Assembly: GCA_029237695.1 (NCBI GenBank)
Contig: CM055271.1
Location: 29,976,695-30,040,694, forward strand
Direction: 5' to 3'
From: Conchocele bisecta
Taxonomy: Eukaryota > Mollusca > Bivalvia > Lucinida > Thyasiridae
DNA length: 64,000 bases
How positions within the stretch are numbered: the first letter of the stretch is position 1; each line of letters begins with the position of its first letter. The notes under the pieces were generated by a model, which saw nothing but the letters and a program-made list of their open reading frames with translations, searched no databases and was not told the DNA's origin. A program made the translations under genes and the position numbers. Of this stretch, positions 42,321-54,300 are shown in pieces.

Positions 42321-45300
42321 CTGTAGATATGAAAAATAGAGGATATAGAGAATATCAAGATGTGTATGTTGATATCAATTGAATCAGTCTCGACTGGGAA
42401 ACGCGTAGGAATTCCGAGGCTCGCCGAGGAATTCCTACCGTTGCCCAGCCGAGCCTGATAAACTTGATATCAATATACACTACATGTAGCATTATAGTTA
42501 TCAGCTAACAGCGTATGCTATATACTGACAAGGTACATATGAGCAGCGTGTAGGCGAGAATACGTAGAGGATGTGGCCTGAGTGGTGACTTAATATGGTC
42601 TTTATAAACAAGTATACGAAGATTGTATGCGATAAATTAAGCATACAGATGTTCACACGCGGTGAAATGTCCGTAAAATTATCCAGACGTTTTAGGTCAT
42701 AGACACAATGTTCTTGGAGGACTTTGCTGTAACAATCTACTTTATAACGATGTTTTTCGGCCTGAGTATATGCCAGACAATTCAGATTAGTTTGTGTTTG
42801 TAATGCATCAGTCAATGTAAGTCCCCGCCTCCACCCCCCCCCCCCCCCCCCCCCCCCCCTCCGGGGAATAGCGGGGCTATATTTTCGTTGCTGTTAAAGC
42901 CCCGGTGAAGGCCCCGCACTGCGGGGCAACATGGTCGGTAAAAGCCCCGGTAAAATGCCCCGCACTGCGGGGCCATCTGGTGATTTTAAATGTGAAATAT
43001 TCTTGCACGAAAATGATGTGTTGTAGAGCAAAATGTCACTTATAAATAGTAGATATCTGGGAACTTTTATTAGTATGGGAAGCCATTATTACAACCCAAG
43101 CAGCTTTATTCGTTGTAGATGTAATTGGTAGCACATTTGGCCTGCTACTCGTTCTATTTCTAGGGTGGTTGACTTAGTGATATAGTTGTTTTTGAAACCG
43201 TTACAGTCGATGATCAGCTGGGTAATGACCGATATGTTTAGTTTGTAAAAGTTCGAGTCTCCTAGCACTTTTTGGATTTCTTGACGAAACGCCGGGTAGG
43301 TCTGTTTCCGAACTTCGTGTAGTGCTGGGCATCTTAGTAGCATGTGTGACGCATCCTAGCTCCGCCTCCAAATGACAGTTAGGACAAGTAGGGTCGACTA
43401 AGTACAGGGTAAATATGTGTTTGTTGCTTTGAAATAGGTACGTTCCTGTTAATAGTAGTAACCAAATAAATAGCCGCTAACCTTTGGCACCACCCACGGA
43501 CTCGGTAGAAGGAAGGTCGGATATGTGTGAATAGTATTAAATAGCGCAAAAGTGGACCCTTGCATGATACAAACTTCTTAACCGTATTAACGCACGGACA
43601 CACGGACGGTGCAAACACTATATGACACCGGCTCTTCGAGACAGGGTTCATAAAAAGTACACACCCCCCCCCCCTATTAATAGTATAAAATGCAGCACTT
43701 TATACTTTTACTTACATGGGGAGGGTGTGTGTGTGATAAATAGGATTTTTCCAGTGGGGGGGGGTGGGGTGGGGGGGGGGGGGGTCCAGGGGGGGTCTCG
43801 GGATTTTCCAGGGGGGGGGGGTGGGGGGGTGGGGGGGGGGGGGGGGGGTCTCGGGATTTTCCAGGGTTTGTTGGGTAAAGAATCACTTTCCAGGTGGGGG
43901 GGGGGGTCTCGTGATTTTCCAGGGTTGGTCGGGTAATGAATCACTTTCCAGGGGGGGGGGGGGGGGTCTCGGGTTTTCCTTCAGTGTGTGTGGGGGGGGA
44001 AATGTCTCAGAATTTTCCACGTGTTGGGGGGGGGGGGGGGGCTGGGATAACGGATAACGGATAACGGCAGTGCAATATAAACAGAGGAATTATTTGAAAA
44101 CAATTTTGTTTATATTAAACAAAATTTGCCAGTATTAAACAGTCCACAGTGAAAGTAGATCGTATTAAACAGTTTAAACCCATGTCACCCCTCCACACAA
44201 CCAGTATTCAGGTAAACATACATGTACATATCTTGATAACGTCTGATAAAACGGTAAAGCCCCGGTAAAGCCCCGGGGTATGTCCCCGCTCAATTTCTTA
44301 GCAACAGTTAAAGCCTCGGTAAAGTCCCCGCAGTGCGGGGCATCATGAAAGGTAAAAGCCCCGGGGTATGCCCCGGTAAAGCCGGGGGGGGGGGGGGGCG
44401 GGGATTTACATTGACTGATGCATAATTTAAATGTGGCTATGACTGGAAAATCGGGCTTATGGAATGTACTGGGCCCGGTTGTTCAAAACATCAGTTAGCT
44501 TAACGGACTGTTAAATTCTTAACTGAATGGTTAAAATCTCTGTAGACTGTTAAATCCTTAACTGAATGATTAAAATCTCTGTTTAACAGAGATTTTAACC
44601 ATTCAGTTAAGGATTTAACAGTCCGTTAAGCTAACTGATGTTTTGAACAACCGGGCCCTGATATTCAAACGGTTGATCATCTAGCGCACCCCGTGAAGCT
44701 ATGATAAAGGGAACATGTAGCAACTAGAACTTAGAAGCACTGCGGATATTTCATTAACTGAATGGCTACAGTACAGCGGCCCGTTTCACTAAACTTCGTA
44801 CGACTAAGATGTCCGTAAGTGCAAATTTAGGATCCTCTGGAAATTTCAATTGATGGATTTACATTTATTGAGCATAGCCTGCATATGCAGCCTATGTTCA
44901 ATAAATGTAAATTCAATACTCGTTTACAAGAAATCATTGCTAATGTGAAATTCACAGACTATTACAATTTTGCACTTACGAACATTTTAGTCGTACGAAG
45001 TTTAGTGAAACGGCCCCCAGATCCTGATCAAACTTCGCGGACGCACAGGCTGATCTGGGTCTTTACTGATCTGAAAACCCCAGAAGCCTTAGTTCTCTGG
45101 TCACTGCCAAAACTACAGTGAACGAACATAGATATATGCACAGTATTAGACGAACATGGACTTTGATTAGTCGTTCGGAATAAAATGTAATAGAGAACTA
45201 GATACAATAATTCGCCTCGGATATGTCACCTACGGCTACAATTTGACCCATTCAAAAAATGTGAGCAACCGTAGTGCATACTCACACCTGTTGCATGTAG

Positions 45301-48300
45301 GTCAAAATTTAGTAAACTGTATATTTTATACCTTTAAACAAATAATCTTTGATGTAGAACTGGTAAATTTCCACAATTAATATAACAGGGATATCGTTTT
45401 CAAATGGAAGCCATCTTTTCTCTTGTTGTTGTTTAACATTCAACATAACGAAATGGAGCTTACAAATTTACAAGACATACATGTAAATGTCAGATAAACA
45501 CATTGACACGGTAAAATAACCAATTTCTGTATGTGAATGTTCTTTATTAATACTTTTTTGATGCAGATTTGACAGTTTTATATCGCTAACATATCAAACA
45601 CGCCGGATAACCGATTGCAAAAATCACTCTCCCATGTGTTACATTAAAGATGGGTTTAAACTGCTAGCCTCTCGATTTGTGCGGGGTAGCAATTCTGTTT
45701 CTAGTAGAGAACTAGATATAACAGAAAGACTAAAGTCAGCGAAACACAAAACCTAGCAAAGTAATGTTTTCATATACAGTCATACAGAGAACCTTGTTCG
45801 GCACAATTATGAATGGTGACTGCAAAATCTTCATATATTCACAAAAATGCAAATTTTGGATTATCTGGGAATTTCAATTGATGGATTTACATTTATTGAT
45901 CATAGGCTGCATATGCAGCCTATGCTCAATACATGTAATCCAATAATTGCTTACAAGAAAACATTATCAATGTGAACTTGACAGACTATCATAATTGTGC
46001 ACTTACGAACATTTTAGTCGTACGAAGTTTAGAGAAACGGCCCCTGGTGTATCATGCCCAAGAAAAATCAACACCAAACAACTATATAAAAAGAATAGAT
46101 CGGCAAACATTGGAACACACGGTTAAGTTGCAATGAATCGTGGTTGGTCACCTGCAGTTTTTCTCCATTCTTGAAGACTACACCGCCTTCGGTTAGTCTT
46201 TCTACGCCCACTTGTTGGCTGACGTTGGGGGGCAGGGGTGTCTTCATTCGAGGGTAGTTGTGGCTGATTACCACCTGCGGACACAGTAACAATTGAATTG
46301 AATGGTGCTTAATGGCCCATCAACACAAAAGAGTATCATTTAGGGCCAAGCAATTTAGATGAAGAAGAAAATAGTAGTAAAAAAAGTATGTTAGATGTGG
46401 TAGGTAATCAAATGATTAGGGTAAAAATAAAACTATGATGAACAATATAAATGAGCAACATGTATACAATGATAAAATTAGATTTCCCGATACAAGTTGG
46501 TTTCATGGAGAAAGGTAAGGAAATCGCCAATGTTCTCCACCTGGAATAACTCCGCTAGTGAAGTAACATTGAAGTGTTTGCGTCGAATATCGGCAAAGTC
46601 GATACAGTCCAGTAGGATGTGTTGCACCGTAAATGCGCTGTGACACAGTAACAAACAGGTAACCAGCCATTTGACTCGAGTAGCCGATTTCAACAAAATT
46701 GCAAAGTATACTTATCTTGCTAAGTACACTTTGAGGGAGAAATTTTCAATTCAAGGATAAATTTATTATTTTTTATTTTCTGAATTTATTACATTATCAC
46801 AGCCATTTTGGCCGTGATAATGTATTACATTCAGTATAATAATTATGCATACGTTTAATCATCAAATACATGCAGTCGTTAGTTCTATATGCAATAATGC
46901 ATTTCGGGAAAAATAAATGATTACTCCCTCAAAGTTTACTTAGCTAGATAAGTATGATTAGCGAATGTGGTGAAATCGGCTACAGATCTGGAATTAAACC
47001 CTCCTCCACTCAACAGTATCGCCATTATTTACACCGAATATTGCATTCGAGTAAAATTAAATATTTTCCGTCTTTGACGTCGAGTTTATGCGGAATTTAA
47101 TCCCGTGCATGAGCATTGCATTTCGTGTCAACTTTCGAAGTCAGTTATTGAAATAATTAAATATTTTCAAAATCAATATCGGAGGGAAACGACGATGTGA
47201 TGGCCGAGGTAATACCAGAAAACAGCACAATCATCAATCGGTGGCATATATATCATCGTGTAGGACGAATACATTCTGCATGACCACCGATTAAAGGTAT
47301 ATGCCCACTCAGTAGACACACACTGTTCTTTACATGAATTAAATAAGTGTATACTTATGTCACTATTCCACCAGTTCTAAAAATTGCGAGTGCCCGCTGT
47401 ACAGATATAATCATTTAGTAATATGTATTTTACTGATAGTGACTCGTGGTGGTATCAGGGTATTTTCACATACAAATGAGGCGTGAAGTTTTTTAATTAA
47501 TTATACTAATCAAATGCGCGACCTGAAAACATAATATTTTAGACAGATTATAAAGTATGATCATTGCACATCAAAAAAATAAATACAGAGAATAAATAGA
47601 GGATATTCATATTTTTGCAACGAATATGACATATACGTTCATCGAGTGGTGTGGAATGTCCATATTTTACGAGTGCCGTTGCACGAGTGAAATATGGACA
47701 TTTCACACCACGATATGAACATATATGTATACGGTAATGAATGTGTATTTGCAGCCAATTTGCAGCCCGGCACTGCAGGTGCGCGTTATGAATATAGATA
47801 GCGGAAGTAGTCGTATTTTCACCGGAAGATGTTTATTTCATCGATGAGAACATATGACTTGTATTTACATCGTATAACTATGTATTTCATGGGTAGGTAT
47901 ATAATAAATAGTAATGTCCGTTAACATTTTAGGGAAACACGGTTGTCGCCCCTGATATCAGTGTGGAAATGTACGTCTTATATAAAATGTATCATAGTGC
48001 CGATCAATACGTAGGGTAATGGTGAATGAATGTTTAATTTGCCAGAATGTGTATCAGATTATCAGATGATGTTTCTGATATAAAGAACAAACATGTTGTG
48101 CCTACTGAGTGGGCATGTGCCTTTAATGCGTCATTTACGACAACTGTGACTTATTGTCGAAATCAATATCGACGAATACGGCGATGGGATGAGTAGGTGT
48201 CACGAGTCGGTAGCATTCGCATCGCAGTGTAAAACTATTATCATAGTATGCCCTGCTTTCTAAGCCAATCGCTGGCTAGTACTTTGTCTTACGTAATTCA

Positions 48301-51300
48301 TACTGCAAGACCCCCCCCCCCCCCCCTCCTCCCCAATAGGTTGAATTTAATCATGTATTGGTAGGACAGAAATGACAAAAACAATGGCTAGTCACAGTGC
48401 ATTTCAAATGACACGGAAAGGTCAACTGACTAATAGTATAAGTTGTTATTATTCACATACGGCAGATGTGTGAACAACTGCCACTTTGGCCTAAAATTTG
48501 TCTGTTTCCAGTTAACCGACCCTACCTAGATTTTCCCGCCGACTTTTTTTAATTAAAAAAAAAAAAAACAATAATGAAAATAAAAAAATCACTGAAATCG
48601 TCCGTAGTTGCTTCGCATACATACTATAAACTTAAATAGTTAGCCATGACATGTACTACTCAAAATTGGGTGTGGATCTGATGTCGATAGAAGACAAAAA
48701 GTTTTTACAAAATAAAACCTTTTCCCTACCTACCTACCTATTTATTAATGTTTTTAGGGGAGGGGGGCGGGCTTATAAGTCATGATACCTCAAAGACAGC
48801 AAATAACAACGCGACGTTGAGAAAGTGTATTATGGCACATACTTACCTTCTCTCGTGGCCATGGGAACATTTGTGATTCTTCAACAAATCAATTTATATC
48901 ATTATCCTACTGCAAGCCTGCGGTATATAAGTATAGGCAACAAGGTCTGTTTCACGAAATCATCCCAAAGTTTACGGCAATAAAAACAATGCAAAAACAA
49001 TATTGTTTTCGATAATATTAAATTAAATCAAAATTTAAGAATGAGCCTTCTTTTTATTTAGTGAAATTTGCTGAAATATTGTTTTTATTACGAAAAATCG
49101 ATTTGTCTATGGGGGAAAAGGAGGTGGAGAAGCAGAGATCGGAGTAAAAAAACGAAAATGTTTCGAAATTGGCTCCGAAACCTGGCTAGATAGCTTGGAA
49201 ATGATCTAAGAAAACAAAAGTTAAATTTTGAATATCAGTCCACTATTTCTGAAATTCGAAAACTTTCCCTATGTTATAAGGATTTATGGGGAAATTGGTT
49301 TTCGTAATAAAATCAATATTGGACCAAATTTCACAAAATAAAAAAGAAGGCGCATTCTTAAATTGTATAACATTATTAAAACAAATATTTGTTTGCATAG
49401 TTTATGTAGCCGTACAATTTGGGCAGGTTTCGTGAAACAGACTGTAGTCTACTCCCATACCGTCCGTAGTAGTATACAGTTCACGGTACGGTGTTAGATT
49501 GAGGTAGATGTCTTAAACTGTACATACATGTAATACATAATGATCAATTGCGTAATGATGAGTCACGTGTTTCTAAAAATATCCAACCTTCTTGGCAACA
49601 GTTGCTATATCCAAACTGATGTCTTGTCCTGAGGCGCCGGCCCCTAGACACACAACAGTCTGGCTCTTAAACGCAGCCGGGATCCTGTAGTTATGACTGT
49701 GTATAACTGTCCCCTTAAAGTCGTCCATCCCCGGAATTGCGGGAACCAGAGGTATCGCGTAATGCCTAAATGAAACGAAAACTACGTAAGAAGCTGGACA
49801 TTGTATACAGAAAGGATTGAAGACTGACGGGGAGTTTATGCACACACCAGTGGCCGATTTAATCAAAATTGCCAAGTATACCTATCTAGCAAAGTATACT
49901 TTGAGTGATTAATCATTTATTTTCGCCGAAATGCATTATAGAACTAACGACTGCATATATGTGATGATTAAAGGTATGCAGACTTATTATACTGAATTTA
50001 TTACATTATCACAGCCAAAATGGCTGTGATAATGTAATAAATTCAGTATAATAAAAAATAATAAATTTATCTAAACTTGAAAATTTCTCCCTCAAAGTAT
50101 ACTTTACTAGATAAGTATACTTTGCAATGTTGGTGAAATAGGCTACAGAACAGTCGGGTTAAAGCATACACTGATTCAAAAGATGCTATCGTCACAGTTG
50201 GTATGTAACTCACAATGTGGATGATGTGTGTATCTGAACCCGGTTAGCTCAGACAATAGAGCTATGGTTCGGTAAACTAGACGTTCCTGGTTCGAGTCCT
50301 GGGTCGGATGCGCATTGTTCTCGCCTTGTGTCGTTCCAAATTGTGTATTCTGATGTGAATTTGACAGACTGCGTGTTATCAATATGGAGATGGTATTACT
50401 GTTACTAGTCACCATGATTAACGTAATATCATATGTGCCAACATAGCAGGTTGGTGGCAGCATACACTGTAACCAAAATGTACATAATGCATACAACTGT
50501 TATACTTAGTATGGATCTTGATAAGGATGTGCGCTGTTTATTACACTGTAAGTCAAATTGTTATGAATATGTGCGAGCGTATTCATAACAAGTTGACTTG
50601 CAGTGTAACAAACAGCGCACATCCTTATGAAGTTTTTAATTATCACGTTTGTGTTACGCTGTGTTGTTCGTGGCTGTGGAAGAGGGGATGACATCGCTGC
50701 GGGAGAGGGGATGCCATCGCTGTGTGTGTAGTGGCTGGGGGAGAGGGGATGACATCGCTATGTGGGTCGTGGCTGGTGAAGAGGGGATGACATCGCTGTG
50801 TGGGTCGTGGCTGGGGGAGAGGGGATGACATCGCTATGTGGGTCGTGGCTGGTGAAGAGGGGATGACATCGCTGTGTGGGTCGTGGCTGGGGGAGATGTG
50901 ATGACATCGCTGTGTGGGTCGTGGCTGGGCGACAGGGGTTGACATCGCTGTGTGTGTCGTGGCTGGGGAAAAGGGGATGACATCGATGTGTGGGTCGTGG
51001 CTGATGTAGAGGGGATGACATCGCTGTGTGGGTCGTGGCTGGTGAAGAGGGGATGCCATCGCTGTGTGGGTCGTGGCTGGGGGAGAGGTGATGACATCGT
51101 TGTGTGGGTCGTGGCTGGTCAAGAGGGGATGACATCGCTGTGTGGGTCGTGGCTGGAGGAGAGGTGATGACATCACTGTGTTGGTCGTGGCTGGGTGACA
51201 GGAGATGATATCGCTGTGTGTGTAGTGGCTGGGGGAGAGGGGATGACACCGCTATGTGGGTCGTGGCTGGTGAAGAGGGTATGACATCGCTGTGTGGGTC

Positions 51301-54300
51301 GTGGCTGGGGTAGAGGTGATGACATCGCTGTGTGGGTCGTGGCTGGGCGACAGGGGTTGACATCGCTGTGTGGGTCGTGGCTGTGGAAGAGGATATGACA
51401 TCACTGTGTGGGTCGTGGCTGCAGGAGAGGGGTTGACATCGATGTGTCGGTCGTGGCTGAGGGAGAGGGGATGAGTTCGCTGTGTGTGTTGTGACTGGGT
51501 GAGAGGGGATGACAAATGGTTACACGTGTGGGTCGTGGCTGATGTAGAGGGGATGACATCGCTGTGTGGGTCGTGGCTGGTGAAGAGGGGATGCCATCGC
51601 TGTGTGGGTCGTGGCTGGGGGAGAGGTGATGACATCGCTGTGTGGGTCGTGGCTGGTCAAGAGGGGATGACATCGCTGTGTGGGTCGTGGCTGGAGGAGA
51701 GGTGATGACATCACTGTGTTGGTCGTGGCTGGGTGACAGGAGATGACATCGCTGTGTGTGTAGTGGCTGGGGGAGAGGGGATGACACCGCTATGTGGGTC
51801 GTGGCTGGTGAAGAGGGTATGACATCGCTGTGTGGGTCGTGGCTGGGGTAGAGGTGATGACATCGCTGTGTGGGTCGTGGCTGGGGTAGAGGTGATGACA
51901 TCGCTGTGTGGGTCGTGGCTGGGCAACAGGGGTTGACATCGCTGTGTGGGTCGTGGCTGTGGAAGAGGTTATGACATCACTGTGTGGGTCGTGGCTGCAG
52001 GAGAGGGGTTGACATCGATGTGTGGGTCGTGGCTGAGGGAGAGGGGATGAGTTCGCTGTTTGTGTTGTGAGTGGGTGAGAGTGGATGACAAGTGGTTACA
52101 CATGTCGGGTAGAATTCCTGACCCAAACGAACGACAAACGCTATGAACAGAGTATGCTTATCTGAACACTTTCAGTATTTCAAAAACTTAATAACGTACT
52201 ATTTTTGGTAACACTAGTTGTGAGCATATCATAAATGTACACACATGTAGTTATCAATATCTGTACATGTATGCTAGACTGTTAATTGGCCCTAAACAGC
52301 CAAGACAATACGGAGTTTATCAGACCAGGCTAGTACCACCGTAGAAATTCGGAAGAATTCCAATTGTTTCATAGCCCATCAGGACAAAATTGATATCAAA
52401 ATAATAATACGGTATTAGATATACAATACGACACTTGATGGATATTGCTTTGGAAACTAATTTTCAAATAATAGCAACAGAAACAATACAAAAAACACTA
52501 TGGGTAAATAGATAAGTTAACGCGTTCGACATGGGAGAGGAAAACCACGCTCTCATAAGTTTATTTTTGTCCAGTCACAGTCGGAAACAATTTCGAAAAC
52601 CTGTCCAATGCGATTATTTTGATGGCAGACCATTGTGGTAGCTATATATACATGTTGGTATTCTCGGAAAAAGAGTATTTGAACAGCAATCTCCTTAAGA
52701 TGTTATGCTTTGAAAGGAATGAGTATGTGGTTTGCGCTTGTATGTTAAAAGTGGTAATCAGAAAGTTTCGCAAGTGGGGAATGATTACCGAAACAAGAGT
52801 GTGCTGACGATTGAATCGCATATCAGTGGTAATGTCTATTTAATAACAATACTTTCCTGAGAATGTTTTGTTCCTGAAAATGCATGACTTTGTGCAAATT
52901 CATAGTCAGATACACTAGTTAAATTTGATGTTTTATTACAATTTATATATTAATTATATTATATAAAGAAATTAATATTAAAATCTGAAGCTATGGCAAT
53001 ATGAACGGCCGCAAATTTCCTGACACATTGATTCTTTAGTGTATTCAGTCTCTAACTAATAAAATGGACACGTATTGGTAACCAAATGGTTTTGATGGGA
53101 CAATAAGAGGTTGGCAATATCTGAACAAATATGCTATAAATGAAAGGTGTGTGACAGTGCCTTGCAGGCCAGTTTGAATACATTACATTGTTTTCGGATA
53201 TTAAATGGCCAGGGTATTTAAATCTACTTTAGTTTTAAGTGCCATACCCAAAGTTCTTGATTAGTCAAGAAATGCGGTTATGACACTTACAACTAAAGTA
53301 GATTAAAGTACACTGGCTATGTTTCATTACACCAGTGTAAATCATTTCTCACAAACGATCGATGGTACACACAATCTGAACATTGTTGTTATCAGTGTGT
53401 GGGTAAAACCTAATTGTATAATACAATGGAAATGCATGGATACATAAAGCAAATATGGGAGTACTGAAACCTCTATCACTCATGTTACGTGTATGTAGGT
53501 GATGTGACTGAAAACACTTTAATGTATATTTCTGCAGTTGTTATCGCAATTATGAAACTACTATGTTAACATGACTGCGCATTTGTGGGTGGGCATTTGA
53601 CAGACGATCCGGTTTGATTATATACCACCTCTAAAACTGTCTGATTGCCCCATGTAACTTCAAATAGGAATTAATGTTATGTGTAGCATTCATTTTACTC
53701 TTTTAATGATTGAATAAAAACGATATAATCTTCAGATTGCCATTATACCAAATACTGAGACAATATACATAGTCATTCAGTTCAAGTCAGTAGCTTAGTT
53801 ATTAACCCTGTGGTAAAAACAACACAATTCACGATTCAAACACACAAATGTCAGATGTATTGAATGATGGTTTGTCAAAACGTTTCTATAAATAACTGTT
53901 CCAGTTGTAGTTGGTGTACATTTCTGGAACATAAATCACTTAAATTATGCACACACTATCAGAACTATAGCTAAGAGTAATATAGATGGTCAAAATCGCA
54001 GACCTACCAGTATGGATTACACTGAAAAAAATCGGATTGATAACAACACAAACAAATCGAAATTTAGAAATGGTAATTGTAAATATGTCAGATAGGGCAT
54101 GTCAGTCTATGGCTCAAATTTTCCGGAGCTTAGAAAATTGGAATGACGGCTTGTTGAATTTTATATTTTAGTATTCAATAAATTCTGGCACTTTCATGTT
54201 TGGAATATGATTTTAATGTTAGCACCACAAAGGTAATAGCAGAACGATAGAGTTGAAACATCGTGTAACATGGCACATGTGACGCATCGAGCGAAAAGGG

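Larger units (their letters stand above)
42804..44423. mobile_element. 1.6-kb G/C-run element with inverted ends, in FMO intron 5
   Basis: Left end TGCATCAGTCAATGTAAGTC (then CCCGCC and a C-run) and right end GATTTACATTGACTGATGCA (preceded by a G-run and GGCGG) are inverted repeats. Next to each end lie GCCCCGGTAAAGCCCCG-type repeats (42893-42975 and 44270-44390). The centre holds a LINE tail and a G-rich array. The target duplication is not clear. Confidence 0.65.
44427..45108. mobile_element. MITE-1 copy carrying two nested insertions
   Basis: MITE-1 pieces: 44427-44470 (TGGCTATGACTGGAAAATCG), 44659-44776 (CAAACGGTTGATCATCTAGC..ACTGAATGGCTACAG) and 45018-45108 (GATCCTGATCAAACTTCGCG..TTCTCTGGTCACTGCC). 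Two other elements fill the breaks. Confidence 0.8.

Noticed and set aside
43622..44057. Glycine- and proline-rich frames
   Set aside because: Products of G-runs and C-runs in the minisatellite.
49573..49875. 100-codon frame starting in MITE-3 sequence
   Set aside because: Only 49765-49588 is exon 4; the start is intronic.
50238..50309. A functional tRNA gene
   Set aside because: The base before the anticodon is C, and several stems have mismatches; better as SINE head or pseudogene.
50643..51926. Several long minus-strand frames (TAMSSPLPQPRPTQRCH-like)
   Set aside because: By-product of the 39-bp array; all three frames are open and no start, splice or domain evidence exists.
50640..52095. 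CRISPR-like array
   Set aside because: Units are contiguous and have no unique spacers; the host is a eukaryote.
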